Under the pieces are notes generated by a model, which saw only the letters and a program-made list of their open reading frames with translations, was not told the origin of the DNA and made no database searches. From NCBI RefSeq assembly GCF_900105185.1, contig NZ_FNTJ01000001.1, forward strand, positions 248,001 through 312,000: DNA of 64,000 bases, given 5' to 3'. The position numbers and the translations under genes were made by a program. Shown piece after piece: positions 45,379-56,662 of this stretch. Numbering within the stretch: the stretch's first letter is position 1; the number at the start of each line of letters is the position of its first letter. The DNA is from Pseudomonas saponiphila (GTDB taxonomy: Bacteria > Pseudomonadota > Gammaproteobacteria > Pseudomonadales > Pseudomonadaceae).

Positions 45379-45435
45379 TCGCCGGCAAGCCAGCTCCTAC
45401 ACCCATTGCCTGTAGGAGCTGGCTCGCCAGCGAAC
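45379..45435. repeat. REP pair after gbcB
   Basis: GCCGGCAAGCCAGCTCCTAC and TGTAGGAGCTGGCTCGCCAG lie head to head with an 11-bp spacer between the convergent gbcB and hydrolase genes. Confidence 0.85.
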
Positions 45436-45448
45436 TGGGGTTGTCCGG

Positions 45449-46276
45449 CTACTGATACAACGCCGGGCGCCGATCCAGGTGCACATGGTTATGTTCACTG
45501 ATGGACTTGTGCCAGGCCTGGGCCAGGTCCAGCTCCGCCAGCAGCAACTGCTCGGTACGCTCCCGATCCTTGCCCGCCAATGGATAGCCATCGGCATCGA
45601 CGATGGTCGAGCCGCCCACCCAATGCACGCCACGCTCTTCGCCACAGCGATCGCAGGCGGCGACGAACATCCGATTGACCGCCGCGTTGGCCTGTACCCG
45701 GATCATCTCCGCCGGGCGTTCGCTGGCCGGGCGCGGGCTATCCGGCCAGTTCACCGGCGCGCACAATAGCGCCGCCCCGGCCAGGGCCGGCAGGCGCACC
45801 CATTCGGGGAATTCCAGGTCGTAGCAGATCATCATGGCGATCGGCCCGAAGCGCGTGGCCACAACCGGTGGCGGTTCGTCGCCGGGGGTGAAGATCAGGT
45901 TTTCCTGATCCCACAGGTGCGCCTTGCGGTACACCGTCAACGTTCCTTCGGGTTCGATCAGCGCCGCGCTGTTGGCCACCCGCTCATCGTCCAGGCGCTC
46001 GCAGAAGCCGCCGACGATCACCACCTGCAGCTCCTCGGCCAGGGTTTTCCACAGGCTGAGGGTCGGTCCGTCGAGGGTTTCCGAAAGCGCCAGGGCTTCT
46101 TTCCGGTCACGGAACACGTAGCCGCTCTGCACCAGTTCCGGCAGCACCACCACCTGGGCGCCGCGGGCAGCAGCCCGGCGGATGGCCTCGACGCTGAGGG
46201 TGCGGTTGTAGTCCAGATCGCCGATCCGTGGTGCCAGTTGCTGGCAGGCCACTTTCACAGAGCCCTGAGGAATCAT
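45449..46276 (-). CDS. Carbon-nitrogen hydrolase (nitrilase superfamily)
   Basis: A 275-residue amidase of the C-N hydrolase family with the catalytic triad visible: Glu in VLPELVQSGY (near residue 44), Lys in YRKAHLW, and Cys in MICYDLEFPEW. The ATG at 46276 has an excellent GGAAGGAGG site; the frame remains open far upstream inside the permease gene but that is not coding. It overlaps the permease stop by 4 bp. The likely job is hydrolysis of an amide, nitrile or N-carbamoyl compound imported by the permease. Relatives include N-carbamoylputrescine amidase and omega-amidase. Confidence 0.87.
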   Translation of the reverse strand: MIPQGSVKVACQQLAPRIGDLDYNRTLSVEAIRRAAARGAQVVVLPELVQSGYVFRDRKEALALSETLDGPTLSLWKTLAEELQVVIVGGFCERLDDERVANSAALIEPEGTLTVYRKAHLWDQENLIFTPGDEPPPVVATRFGPIAMMICYDLEFPEWVRLPALAGAALLCAPVNWPDSPRPASERPAEMIRVQANAAVNRMFVAACDRCGEERGVHWVGGSTIVDADGYPLAGKDRERTEQLLLAELDLAQAWHKSISEHNHVHLDRRPALYQ

Positions 46277-47718
46277 TGCGCGCCTCCTTCCAGTTGCTGT
46301 TCGCTGGCCTGGATAGCCAGGCGTTCGGCTTCCAGATCCAGGTTGCGGGTCAGGGCCCAGTAGACCAGCCCGGCCACCGCAAGGCCAATCACGAAGGCGA
46401 TGTCGGCCCCGCCCAGGGCCTGGGACAGCGGTCCCTGGTAGAAGCTCAGGGACATGAACGGCACCATCGCCAGCAGGCCGAGGAAGTAGGCCAGCAACCC
46501 GGCGCTGGACCAGCGACCATAGATGCCCGCGGGATTGAAGATGTGGCTGATGGCGTAATGGCCTTTGCGCACCAGGTAGAAGTCCGCCAGGTTGACCGCG
46601 GTCCAGGGCACCAGGAAATACAGCATCAGCAGGACAAAGGTGTTGAAGCTGCCCAGGTAGCTTTCGGGGATGTTCATGGCGATCAGGAAGATCACCACCG
46701 CCACCAGGAGGATGCCGGTCACCCGGCTCTTGAGCGTGGGCTGGATCGACTTGAAGCCGTCGATGGCGCTGATGCCGGTGAGCATGGCGCCGTAGCAGTT
46801 GACCGCCATGATGCCCACCAGCGCCGGCACCGCAATCAGCACGGTGAAGGTGCCGAAGCCGGGAATCAGCTGGTTGCCCACATCGCGCACGCTGGCGATG
46901 GCGTCCGGCGAGGGCAGGGCGGAAGCCAGGAAGGCCCCCAGGGACATCAGCCACAGGGCCGAGCCGGCGGCGCCCAGGTAGGTCCAGAAGATCACCTGGC
47001 GCGACGGCGTCTGGTGCGGCAGGTAGCGCGAATAGTCGGAGACGTACACCGAATAGCTGATCTGGTAACCGGCGGCGGCCGACAGTTGGATCAAGAACGC
47101 CGACCAGGAGAAATGTGCATCGGCCACCGCGGTGTCGGCTTGCAGGGTCAGCAGGGCGCTGACGGTGAGTACCGCGAACACGCTGATCATCAGGTAGGTC
47201 AGCCAGCGCTGCACCGTGTGCAGCAGGTCATGGCCGACCACCGCAATCAGCACTGCGATGGCGATCATCAGCGTGTACCAGGGCGCCCGGGCCCCGGGAA
47301 TCACCGTGTTGATGGCGTCGGTGGCGAGGATCACGTTGAACACGTTGAAGCCGATGTAGACGAACACCACCGCGGTGAAGGGCACGATGGCGCCCCGCAG
47401 GCCGAACTGGGCGCGGGACTGGATCATCTGCGGCAGGCCCATGCGCGGCCCCTGGTTGGCGTGGAAGGCCATGCAGAAGGTGCCCAGGCACACACCGATG
47501 ACGATCGCCAGGATGGCGTAGGGCAGGGCCAGGCCCAGGGCCGCGCCGGTGAAGCCGGTGACCATGGTGGTGAGCACGAAGTTGCCGGTGAACCAGAAGG
47601 GGCCCTGGTGCCAGACCTTGCCGTGGCGCTCATGGCGCGGCACGTAGTCGATGGAGCGGGTTTCGATCTTCAGGCCGGAAGACTGGGCCTTTTCGGTGAC
47701 GCAAGACTGAGTCGTCAT
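46273..47718 (-). CDS. NCS1-family cytosine/purine-type permease
   Basis: A 481-residue transporter with 12 spans. NCS1 features include GPFWFTGNFVLTTMVTGFTGAALGL at span 1, AHANQGPRMGLPQMIQSRAQFG, and SYSVYVSDYSRYLPHQTPSRQ. The family imports cytosine, allantoin, hydantoins and related nitrogen heterocycles. Being coupled to a C-N hydrolase suggests an amide- or ureide-type nitrogen source. Confidence 0.88.
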   Translation of the reverse strand: MTTQSCVTEKAQSSGLKIETRSIDYVPRHERHGKVWHQGPFWFTGNFVLTTMVTGFTGAALGLALPYAILAIVIGVCLGTFCMAFHANQGPRMGLPQMIQSRAQFGLRGAIVPFTAVVFVYIGFNVFNVILATDAINTVIPGARAPWYTLMIAIAVLIAVVGHDLLHTVQRWLTYLMISVFAVLTVSALLTLQADTAVADAHFSWSAFLIQLSAAAGYQISYSVYVSDYSRYLPHQTPSRQVIFWTYLGAAGSALWLMSLGAFLASALPSPDAIASVRDVGNQLIPGFGTFTVLIAVPALVGIMAVNCYGAMLTGISAIDGFKSIQPTLKSRVTGILLVAVVIFLIAMNIPESYLGSFNTFVLLMLYFLVPWTAVNLADFYLVRKGHYAISHIFNPAGIYGRWSSAGLLAYFLGLLAMVPFMSLSFYQGPLSQALGGADIAFVIGLAVAGLVYWALTRNLDLEAERLAIQASEQQLEGGAQ

Positions 47719-47866
47719 GGGTGGAGCCTTTGTTTTTATAGGTCGACCCGGGAGTCTCGGACAAAGGCGGCGGATGTTGAATCAGCAGGGGCAAATAATC
47801 AGTTCAGGAATCTGTGAACTGATGCTTTCGCTGGCCAGCCAGTTCCCGTGGAGGAGGGCGTGTCGT

Positions 47867-48161
47867 TGTAGGAGCCGGCTTGCCGGCGAAGGCGTCCGTG
47901 AGAGCGGCGCCCGGGTTGCGGGCCTGTTCGCTGGCAAGCCAGCTCCTACGGGGCGAGAGGTGCGCTGGCTATTGTAGGAGCCGGCTTGCCGGCGAAGGCG
48001 TCCGTGAGAGCGGCGCCCGGGTTGCGGGCCTGTTCGCTGGCAAGCCAGCTCCTACGGGGCGAGAGGTGTGCTGGCCATTGTAGGAGCCGGCTTGCCGGCG
48101 AAGGCGCCTGTGAGACTGGCGCCCGGGTTGCGGGCCTGTTCGCTGGCGAGCCAGCTCCTAC
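47867..48161. repeat. Tandem array of three REP pairs
   Basis: Units start at 47868, 47974 and 48080, a period of 106 bp. Spacers are nearly identical (GCGTCCGTGAGAGCGGCGCC type). The array fills most of the gap 47719-48174; no gene is present there. Confidence 0.9.
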
Positions 48162-48174
48162 GGGCGGGAGCGGG

Positions 48175-49215
48175 TCAGGCGCTCATCACGGTGCGGATGT
48201 CGGCTGCCAGTTCGCGCACGCGCTCTTCTTCGGTGTCCCAGGAACACATGAAGCGCGCGCCGCCCTTGCCGATGAAGGTGTAGAAGCGCCAGCCCCTGGC
48301 GGTCAGGGCGGCAATCGCCGGTTCCGAGAGTTGCAGGAACACGCCGTTGGCCTGCACCGGGAACATCAGCTCCACGCCAGGGATGTCGGCCACCAGCTGG
48401 GCCAGCAACTGTGCGCAGTGGTTGGCGTGGCGGGCGTGCTTGAGCCAGGCGTCGTTTTCCAGCAGGCCGACCCAGGGCGCCGAGAGAAAACGCATTTTCG
48501 AGGCCAGTTGCCCGGCCTGCTTGCAGCGGTAGTCGAAGTCTTCCGCCAGCTTGTGGTTGAAGAACAGGATCGCTTCCCCCACCGCCATGCCGTTTTTCGT
48601 GCCGCCAAAGCACAGCACGTCGACGCCGGCCTTCCAGGTCAGTTCCGCCGGGGTGCAGCCGAGGAAGGCGCAGGCGTTGGAGAAGCGCGCGCCGTCCATG
48701 TGCAGGTTCAGCCCCAGTTCCTTGCAGGTGGCGCTGATGGCGCGGACTTCTTCCGGGGTGTAGACGCTGCCCACTTCGGTGGCCTGGGTCAGGGTCACCA
48801 CCCGCGGCTTGGGATAGTGGATGTCCTGGCGCTTGAGGGCGATCTCGCGGATCGATTCCGGGGTCAGCTTGCCGTTCTGGGTGCCGGCGATCAGCAGCTT
48901 GGAACCGTTGGAGAAGAACTCCGGAGCGCCGCACTCGTCGGTTTCGACGTGGGCGGTTTCCGAGCAGATCACGCTGTGGTAACTCTGGCACAGCGACGAC
49001 AGGGCCAGGGAGTTGGCGGCGGTGCCGTTGAAGGCGAAGAACACTTCGCAGTCGGTTTCAAAGAGCTTGCGGAAATAATCGGCGGCGCGAGCGGTCCACT
49101 GGTCGTCGCCGTAAGCGCGCTCGTGGCCGTGGTTGGCCTGCTCCATGGCGGCCCAGGCTTCGGGGCAGATGCCGGAGTAGTTGTCGCTGGCGAATTGTTG
49201 GCTCTTGTCGGTCAT
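48175..49215 (-). CDS. ltaE: Low-specificity L-threonine aldolase
   Basis: A 346-residue PLP enzyme of the beta-eliminating lyase/threonine aldolase family (FASDNYSGICPEAWAAM, ETAHVETDECGAPE, HMDGARFSNA, and FGGTKNGMAVGE with the PLP lysine). It cleaves threonine or allo-threonine to glycine and acetaldehyde, which fits the glycine/serine theme around it. MTDKSQQFASDNYSG at 49215 is the conserved start; the ORF is open 19 codons earlier. Confidence 0.93.
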   Translation of the reverse strand: MTDKSQQFASDNYSGICPEAWAAMEQANHGHERAYGDDQWTARAADYFRKLFETDCEVFFAFNGTAANSLALSSLCQSYHSVICSETAHVETDECGAPEFFSNGSKLLIAGTQNGKLTPESIREIALKRQDIHYPKPRVVTLTQATEVGSVYTPEEVRAISATCKELGLNLHMDGARFSNACAFLGCTPAELTWKAGVDVLCFGGTKNGMAVGEAILFFNHKLAEDFDYRCKQAGQLASKMRFLSAPWVGLLENDAWLKHARHANHCAQLLAQLVADIPGVELMFPVQANGVFLQLSEPAIAALTARGWRFYTFIGKGGARFMCSWDTEEERVRELAADIRTVMSA

Positions 49216-49315
49216 GGCCGGCTCCGTGGTCGATGATGGTGCGCACTTTACCCAAGAATAATGGCCCAGCACACGCTCTGTTTACGGCGGATTAATGCAT
49301 GGCCCATAAGGATTT

Positions 49316-50056
49316 ATGCGTGATGCAATGCTGAAAACCGACAACCGCCGGCGTGATGGGGCGCTGGATGCGCTGAAGTGGCTGGCGCTGCTGAGCATGG
49401 TGCTGGATCACCTGCGGTATGTGGGCTTGAGCCTGGACTGGCTGTACGTGCCGGGGCGCCTAGCGTTTCCCTGGTTCTGTCTGGCGATGGCGGTGAATCT
49501 GACGCGGGTTGTTGATCTGTCTGGCCATCAGGTTGGGCAATGGCGCTACCTGGGCTGGCTGCTGCTGTTCAGCGCGCTCAGTGAGATTCCCTATCGCCTG
49601 TTCGTGCCTGACCCCGACACCTTGAACGTGCTGCCGACCCTGGCCCTGGGTTTGCTGGTGGCCCGCGGCTGGCAGCGGCCTCGGCGACTGGATCGGGGGC
49701 TCGGCCTGTTGGCCTTGGTCCTGGCTTTGGGGGGCAGTGAGTGGCTGATGTTCGGTGCGTTCGGGGTGATGCTGCCGCTGGCCCTGCTGCTGGTGCTGCG
49801 TCGTCCCTGGTATTTCAGCCTGCTGCCTGGAGCGCTGTGCCTGGCGGCCAATCAATGGCAGACCTTGTTCCCGGCGGCGCGCCTGGGCAATTGGGTGGCG
49901 ACCTGCGGTATTGCCGCTTGTCTGTTGGCGCCACTGTTGGGGGTGATGCTGCTGCGGGCGTTGCGCGGTTGCTCGGTGCCGGCGATGCGGCGTTGGGCAT
50001 ATGGACTGTATCCCCTGCATTTTCTTCTGCTGCTGGCCCTGCGCGCCGCCCTGTAG
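49316..50056 (+). CDS. TraX-like membrane protein
   Basis: 246 residues, mostly hydrophobic with about seven membrane spans. It starts DGALDALKWLALLSMVLDHLRYV and ends with ALRAAL; the pattern is that of TraX/acetyltransferase-3-like membrane proteins, which in F plasmids acetylate pilin. The chromosomal role is unknown. It may begin at 49316 or 49328. Its TAG stop is supplied by the first REP element (TGTAGGAG), so the REP array touches the coding end. Confidence 0.82.
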   Translation: MRDAMLKTDNRRRDGALDALKWLALLSMVLDHLRYVGLSLDWLYVPGRLAFPWFCLAMAVNLTRVVDLSGHQVGQWRYLGWLLLFSALSEIPYRLFVPDPDTLNVLPTLALGLLVARGWQRPRRLDRGLGLLALVLALGGSEWLMFGAFGVMLPLALLLVLRRPWYFSLLPGALCLAANQWQTLFPAARLGNWVATCGIAACLLAPLLGVMLLRALRGCSVPAMRRWAYGLYPLHFLLLLALRAAL

Positions 50057-50457
50057 GAGCCGGCTTGCCGGCGAAGGCGTCCGCTGGATTTGCGCCTGGT
50101 TTGAGGGCCTGTTCGCTGGCAAGCCAGCTCCTACGAGGGTGAGGTGGGCGCCGCTTTTGTGTAGGAGCCGGCTTGCCGGCGAAGGCGTCCGTTGGCTTTG
50201 CGCCTGGCTTGAGGGCCTGTTCGCTGGCAAGCCAGCTCCTACGAGGGCGAGGGGGCGCCGCTTTTGTGTAGGAGCCGGCTTGCCGGCGAAGGCGTCCGCT
50301 GGATTTGCGCCTGGCTTGAGGGCCTGTTCGCTGGCAAGCCAGCTCCTACGAGGGGGAGGTGGGCGTCGCTTTTGTGTGGGAGCCGGCTTGCCGGCGAAGG
50401 CGTCCGTTGGCTTTGCGCCTGGCTTGAGGGCCCTTTCGCTGGCAGGGCGGCTCCTGC
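50053..50457. repeat. Tandem array of four REP pairs
   Basis: Units begin at 50053, 50161, 50268 and 50376 (period about 108 bp), each with GCGTCCG(C/T)TGG and TTGCGCCTGG spacers. The last unit is degenerate (GGCAGGGCGGCTCCTGC). Remaining sequence up to 50670 holds the glyA1 promoter region. Confidence 0.92.
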
Positions 50458-50531
50458 GGGGGAGGGACAGGCCCGAGCCAGAGCCGTCGGCGGGTGGCGC
50501 GGTCGGGCATTTGTCCGTGGGCGCCAAGGCA

Positions 50532-50562
50532 TGTCGTAAACGCACCTTTGCGTGGCGTCCAT
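50532..50562. promoter_or_regulatory. Candidate AraC-type direct repeat upstream of glyA1
   Basis: TGTCGTAAAC at 50532 and TGGCGTCCAT at 50553 are 21 bp apart, about 110-140 bp upstream of glyA1. Similar to the array near cbcX. GbdR or the sarcosine regulator SouR are candidates. Confidence 0.45.
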
Positions 50563-50670
50563 AGGCATTTGAGTTCCCCTTGCCGGTCATACCATCGCAT
50601 CCAAAGGGCGCAGCTTTAAGGCTGGCCTCACCGAGACGAAAGGCGCAGCGCCGCCGCTGGGAGAGACGTG

Positions 50671-51924
<1,254 letters not shown>

Positions 51925-51947
51925 GAGCCGCAACTGGAGCAATGACT

Positions 51948-53198
51948 ATGCAACGCTATTCGGGCTTCGGCCTCTTCAAGCACTCTCTCAGCCACCATGA
52001 AAACTGGCAGCGCATGTGGCGCACGCCGACCCCGAAAAAGGTCTATGACGTGGTCATCGTCGGCGGTGGCGGGCATGGCCTGGCCACCGCCTACTACCTG
52101 GCCAAGGAGCACGGCATCACCAACGTCGCGGTGGTGGAAAAGGGCTGGCTGGGCGGCGGCAACACCGCGCGCAACACCACCATCGTGCGTTCCAACTACC
52201 TGTGGGACGAGTCGGCGCAGCTGTATGAGCACGCCATGAAGTTGTGGGAAGGCCTGTCCCAGGACCTCAACTACAACGTGATGTTCTCCCAGCGCGGGGT
52301 CTACAACCTGTGCCACACCCTGCAGGACATTCGTGATTCCGAGCGTCGGGTCAGCGCCAACCGCCTCAACGGCATCGATGGCGAGTTGCTCAACACCCAG
52401 CAGGTGGCGGACGAGATTCCCTATCTGGACTGCTCGAAGAACACCCGCTATCCGATCCTCGGCGCCACCGTGCAACGGCGCGGCGGCGTGGCCCGTCACG
52501 ACGCCGTGGCTTGGGGCTTTGCCCGGGCCGCCGACGCCCTGGGCGTGGACCTGATCCAGCAGACCGAAGTCATCGGCTTTCGCAAGGAAAACGGCGTGTG
52601 CATCGGCGTCGAGACCAACAAGGGCTTTATCGGCGCCAAGCGCGTCGGCGTGGTCACCGCCGGCAACTCCGGGCACATGGCCAAGCTCGCCGGTTTCCGC
52701 CTGCCGATCGAATCCCACCCGCTGCAAGCACTGGTGTCAGAGCCGATCAAGCCGATCATCGACAGCGTGATCATGTCCAACGCGGTGCACGGCTACATCA
52801 GCCAGTCGGACAAGGGCGACCTGGTGATCGGCGCCGGTATCGACGGCTGGGTCGGCTACGGCCAGCGCGGCTCCTACCCGGTGATCGAGCACACCATCCA
52901 GGCCATCGTCGAGATGTTCCCGATCCTCTCCCGGGTGCGCATGAACCGCCAGTGGGGCGGCATCGTCGACACCAGCCCGGACGCCTGCCCGATCATTTCC
53001 AAGACCCCGGTGCCGAACATGTTCTTCAACTGCGGTTGGGGCACCGGCGGCTTCAAGGCCACCCCGGGCTCGGGCAACGTGTTTGCCGCGAGCCTGGCCA
53101 AGGGCGAGATGCATCCATTGGCCGCCCCTTTCTCCATCGACCGTTTCCACAACGGTGCGCTGATCGACGAACACGGCGCTGCTGCGGTCGCCCACTAA
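51948..53198 (+). CDS. soxB: Sarcosine oxidase beta subunit
   Basis: A 416-residue FAD-binding D-amino-acid-oxidase-fold subunit ([25 protein letters not shown] at about residue 30; [14 protein letters not shown] near the C-terminus). In heterotetrameric sarcosine oxidases this chain holds the FAD active site and the covalent FMN. GGAG at correct spacing favours the ATG at 51948 over 51942. Second gene of the operon. Confidence 0.95.
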   Translation: MQRYSGFGLFKHSLSHHENWQRMWRTPTPKKVYDVVIVGGGGHGLATAYYLAKEHGITNVAVVEKGWLGGGNTARNTTIVRSNYLWDESAQLYEHAMKLWEGLSQDLNYNVMFSQRGVYNLCHTLQDIRDSERRVSANRLNGIDGELLNTQQVADEIPYLDCSKNTRYPILGATVQRRGGVARHDAVAWGFARAADALGVDLIQQTEVIGFRKENGVCIGVETNKGFIGAKRVGVVTAGNSGHMAKLAGFRLPIESHPLQALVSEPIKPIIDSVIMSNAVHGYISQSDKGDLVIGAGIDGWVGYGQRGSYPVIEHTIQAIVEMFPILSRVRMNRQWGGIVDTSPDACPIISKTPVPNMFFNCGWGTGGFKATPGSGNVFAASLAKGEMHPLAAPFSIDRFHNGALIDEHGAAAVAH

Positions 53199-53212
53199 AA
53201 GGACAACTCCCT

Positions 53213-53515
53213 ATGTTGCATATCTTCTGTCCTCACTGCGGCGAACTGCGCTCCGAAGAGGAATTCCATTCGTCCGGCCAGGCCCACATTCCCCGGCCCC
53301 TGGACCCCAACGCTTGCACCGACGAGGAGTGGGGCGACTACATGTTCTTCCGCGACAACCCCCGCGGCCTGCACCACGAGTTGTGGATCCACGCCGCCGG
53401 TTGCCGCCAGTACTTCAACGCCACCCGCGACACCGTGACCTACGAAATCCTTGAAACCTACAAGATTGGCACCAAGCCGCAGTTCACCGCCAAGGCTGCT
53501 GGAGAGAAGGTATGA
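53213..53515 (+). CDS. soxD: Sarcosine oxidase delta subunit
   Basis: A 100-residue zinc-binding subunit; ligands are expected at C6 and C9 (IFCPHCGE) and H60 and C64 (WIHAAGC). It follows soxB by 14 bp and overlaps soxA by 4 bp (ATGA). Length is typical. Confidence 0.95.
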   Translation: MLHIFCPHCGELRSEEEFHSSGQAHIPRPLDPNACTDEEWGDYMFFRDNPRGLHHELWIHAAGCRQYFNATRDTVTYEILETYKIGTKPQFTAKAAGEKV

Positions 53516-56500
53516 GCCAGAGCAATCGCCTGTCCAACGGCGGACGCATCGACCGCAACAAAGTCCTCACCTTCACCTTCAACGGCCAGACCTACAAAGG
53601 CTTTGAAGGCGACACCCTGGCCTCGGCCCTGCTGGCCAACGGCGTGGACATCATCGGCCGCAGCTTCAAGTATTCGCGGCCCCGGGGCATCTTCGCCGCC
53701 GGCTGCGAAGAGCCCAACGCGGTGCTGCAGATCGGCGCCACCGAAGCCACCCAGATCCCCAACGTGCGCGCCACCCAACAGGCGCTGTACCAGGGCCTGG
53801 TGGCCACCAGCACCAACGGCTGGCCCAGCGTCAACAACGACATGATGGGGATTCTCGGCAAGGTCGGCGGCAAGCTGATGCCTCCGGGCTTCTACTACAA
53901 GACTTTCATGTACCCGCAATCGTTCTGGATGACTTACGAGAAGTACATCCGCAAGGCCGCGGGCCTGGGTCGCTCGCCCACCGAGAACGATCCGGACACC
54001 TACGACAACATGAACCAGCACTGCGACGTGCTGATCGTCGGCGCTGGCCCGGCCGGCCTGGCCGCTGCTTTGGCGGCTGCCCGTAGCGGCGCCCGGGTGA
54101 TCCTGGCCGACGAGCAGGAAGAGTTCGGCGGCAGCCTGCTGGACAGCCGCGAAAGCCTGGATGGCAAGCCGGCGGTGGAGTGGGTGGCCAGCGTGATCGC
54201 CGAGCTCAAGTCGCTGCCGGACGTGTTGCTGCTGCCACGGGCCACGGTCAACGGCTACCACGACCATAACTTCCTGACCATTCACGAGCGCCTTACCGAT
54301 CACCTCGGCGACCGCGCGCCCATCGGCCAAGTGCGCCAGCGTATCCACCGGGTCCGCGCCAAGCGCGTGGTGCTGGCCACCGGCGCCCACGAGCGGCCGC
54401 TGGTCTATGGCAACAACGATGTGCCCGGCAACATGCTGGCCGGCGCGGTATCGACCTACGTGCGTCGCTACGGCGTGGCCCCGGGCAAGAAGCTGGTGCT
54501 GTCCACCAACAACGACCACGCCTACCGCGTGGCCCTGGACTGGCTCGACGCCAGCCTGCAAGTGGTGGCCATCGCCGATGCGCGGCACAACCCCCGCGGC
54601 GCCCTGGTGGAAGAAGCCCGGGCCAAGGGTATTCGCATCCTCACCTCCAGCGCGGTGATCGAGGCCCGTGGCAGCAAGCACGTGACTGGCGCGCGGGTGG
54701 CGGCCATCGACGTCAAGGCGCACAAGGTCACCAGCCCCGGCGAGTGGCTCGACTGCGACCTGATCGCCAGCTCCGGCGGCTACAGCCCGGTGGTGCACCT
54801 GGCCTCGCACCTGGGCGGCAAGCCGGTGTGGCGTGAAGACATCCTCGGTTTCGTGCCCGGTGAAGCACCGCAGAAGCGCGTGTGCGTCGGCGGCATCAAC
54901 GGCGTCTACAGCCTCGGCGACACCCTGGCCGATGGTTTCGAAGGCGGTGTGCGCGCCGCCAGCGAAGCCGGGTTCCAGAGTGTCGAGGGCGTGTTGCCCA
55001 AGGCCCTGACCCGCCTGGAAGAACCGACCCTGGCGCTGTTCCAGGTGCCCCATGAAAAAGGCACGGCGCGGGCGCCCAAGCAGTTCGTCGACCTGCAGAA
55101 CGACGTCACCGCCGCCGCCATCGAACTGGCGACCCGCGAAGGCTTCGAGTCGGTGGAGCACGTCAAGCGCTACACCGCCCTGGGCTTCGGCACCGACCAG
55201 GGCAAGCTGGGCAACGTCAACGGTCTGGCCATTGCCGCCCGTTCGCTGAACGTCAGCATCCCGCAGATGGGCACCACCATGTTCCGCCCCAACTACACGC
55301 CGATCACCTTCGGCGCGGTGGCCGGGCGTCACTGTGGGCACATCTTCGAGCCGGTGCGTTTCACCGCGCTGCACGCCTGGCACGTGAAGAACGGCGCCGA
55401 GTTCGAAGACGTCGGCCAATGGAAGCGTCCCTGGTACTTCCCGAAAAACGGCGAAGACCTGCATGCCGCAGTCAAGCGTGAATGCCTGGCGGTGCGCGAC
55501 AGCGTCGGCCTGCTGGACGCCTCGACCTTGGGCAAGATCGACATCCAGGGCCCGGATGCCCGGGAATTCCTCAACCGCATCTACACCAACGCCTGGACCA
55601 AGCTCGACGTGGGCAAGGCCCGCTACGGCCTGATGTGCAAGGAAGACGGCATGGTCTTCGACGACGGCGTCACCGCCTGTCTGGCCGACAACCACTTCCT
55701 GATGACCACCACCACCGGCGGCGCCGCTCGCGTGCTGCAGTGGCTGGAGATCTACCAGCAGACCGAATGGCCGGACCTCAAGGTGTACTTCACCTCGGTC
55801 ACCGACCACTGGGCCACCATGACCCTGTCGGGCCCCAACAGCCGCAAGCTGCTGAGCGAAGTCACCGACATCGACCTGGACAAGGACGGCTTCCCGTTCA
55901 TGACCTGGAAGGAAGGCCTGGTGGGTGGCGTACCGGCGCGGGTATTCCGCATCTCCTTCACCGGCGAGCTGTCCTACGAGGTCAACGTCCAGGCCGACTA
56001 CGCCATGGGCGTGCTGGAGCAGATCGTCGAGGCCGGCAAGAAGTACAACCTGACCCCGTATGGCACCGAAACCATGCACGTACTGCGGGCCGAGAAGGGC
56101 TTCATCATCGTCGGCCAGGACACCGACGGCTCGATGACCCCGGACGACCTGAACATGGGTTGGTGCGTGGGCCGGACCAAGCCGTTCTCGTGGATCGGCT
56201 GGCGCGGGATGAACCGCGAGGACTGCGTGCGCGAGCAGCGCAAGCAACTGGTGGGCCTCAAGCCGATCGACCCGACCCAGTGGCTGCCGGAAGGCGCGCA
56301 ACTGGTGTTCAACCCCAAGCAGGCGATTCCGATGAGCATGGTCGGTCACGTGACCTCCAGCTACGCCCACAACTCCCTGGGTTATTCCTTTGCCCTGGGG
56401 GTGGTCAAGGGCGGCCTTCAGCGCCTGGGCGAGCGAGTCTTCGCGCCCCTGGCCGACGGCCGGGTGATCGAGGCGGAAATCGTTTCCTCGGTGTTCTTCG

Positions 56501-56529
56501 ACCCCAAAGGCGATCGCCAGAACATCTAA
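53512..56529 (+). CDS. soxA: Sarcosine oxidase alpha subunit
   Basis: 1005 residues. The N-terminal part has a 2Fe-2S-like fold (TFTFNGQTYKGFEGDTLASALLANG). An NAD-binding Rossmann domain has DVLIVGAGPAGLAAALAAARSG near residue 177. The C-terminal 400 residues are a GcvT-like folate-binding domain (GLLDASTLGKIDIQGPDAREFLNRIYTN). It takes the methyl group of sarcosine onto THF. Confidence 0.95.
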   Translation: MSQSNRLSNGGRIDRNKVLTFTFNGQTYKGFEGDTLASALLANGVDIIGRSFKYSRPRGIFAAGCEEPNAVLQIGATEATQIPNVRATQQALYQGLVATSTNGWPSVNNDMMGILGKVGGKLMPPGFYYKTFMYPQSFWMTYEKYIRKAAGLGRSPTENDPDTYDNMNQHCDVLIVGAGPAGLAAALAAARSGARVILADEQEEFGGSLLDSRESLDGKPAVEWVASVIAELKSLPDVLLLPRATVNGYHDHNFLTIHERLTDHLGDRAPIGQVRQRIHRVRAKRVVLATGAHERPLVYGNNDVPGNMLAGAVSTYVRRYGVAPGKKLVLSTNNDHAYRVALDWLDASLQVVAIADARHNPRGALVEEARAKGIRILTSSAVIEARGSKHVTGARVAAIDVKAHKVTSPGEWLDCDLIASSGGYSPVVHLASHLGGKPVWREDILGFVPGEAPQKRVCVGGINGVYSLGDTLADGFEGGVRAASEAGFQSVEGVLPKALTRLEEPTLALFQVPHEKGTARAPKQFVDLQNDVTAAAIELATREGFESVEHVKRYTALGFGTDQGKLGNVNGLAIAARSLNVSIPQMGTTMFRPNYTPITFGAVAGRHCGHIFEPVRFTALHAWHVKNGAEFEDVGQWKRPWYFPKNGEDLHAAVKRECLAVRDSVGLLDASTLGKIDIQGPDAREFLNRIYTNAWTKLDVGKARYGLMCKEDGMVFDDGVTACLADNHFLMTTTTGGAARVLQWLEIYQQTEWPDLKVYFTSVTDHWATMTLSGPNSRKLLSEVTDIDLDKDGFPFMTWKEGLVGGVPARVFRISFTGELSYEVNVQADYAMGVLEQIVEAGKKYNLTPYGTETMHVLRAEKGFIIVGQDTDGSMTPDDLNMGWCVGRTKPFSWIGWRGMNREDCVREQRKQLVGLKPIDPTQWLPEGAQLVFNPKQAIPMSMVGHVTSSYAHNSLGYSFALGVVKGGLQRLGERVFAPLADGRVIEAEIVSSVFFDPKGDRQNI

Positions 56530-56544
56530 GGCACAACACGCTCA

Positions 56545-56629
56545 TGTAGGAGCTGGCTTGCCAGCGAAGGCGGCTTCAAGGCTGCCATAAGGCCCAAGGG
56601 CCGCTTCGCCGGCAAGCCGGCTCCTACAG
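56545..56629. repeat. REP pair between soxA and soxG
   Basis: TGTAGGAGCTGGCTTGCCAGC and an inverted CCGGCAAGCCGGCTCCTAC copy inside the operon. Confidence 0.9.
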
Positions 56630-56662
56630 GGCGTTATCAACAGAATAAAGGACAGGTGCTCC

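Noticed and set aside
45449..46954. Upstream extension of the C-N hydrolase frame to 46954
   Set aside because: The added part is the wrong frame of the NCS1 permease gene; the ATG at 46276 has an ideal ribosome binding site.
47867..48161. Open frames reading [27 protein letters not shown] in tandem
   Set aside because: They are translations of REP pairs, seen in every REP array here, not a repeat protein.
50600..50670. Possible glycine riboswitch upstream of glyA1
   Set aside because: CACCGAGACGAAAGG and GGGAGAGACG loosely recall the motif, but the elements are in the wrong order and no aptamer fold could be drawn.
53458..56370. A 970-codon minus-strand frame opposite soxA
   Set aside because: soxA is certain on the plus strand; the reverse frame has no domain-like sequence.
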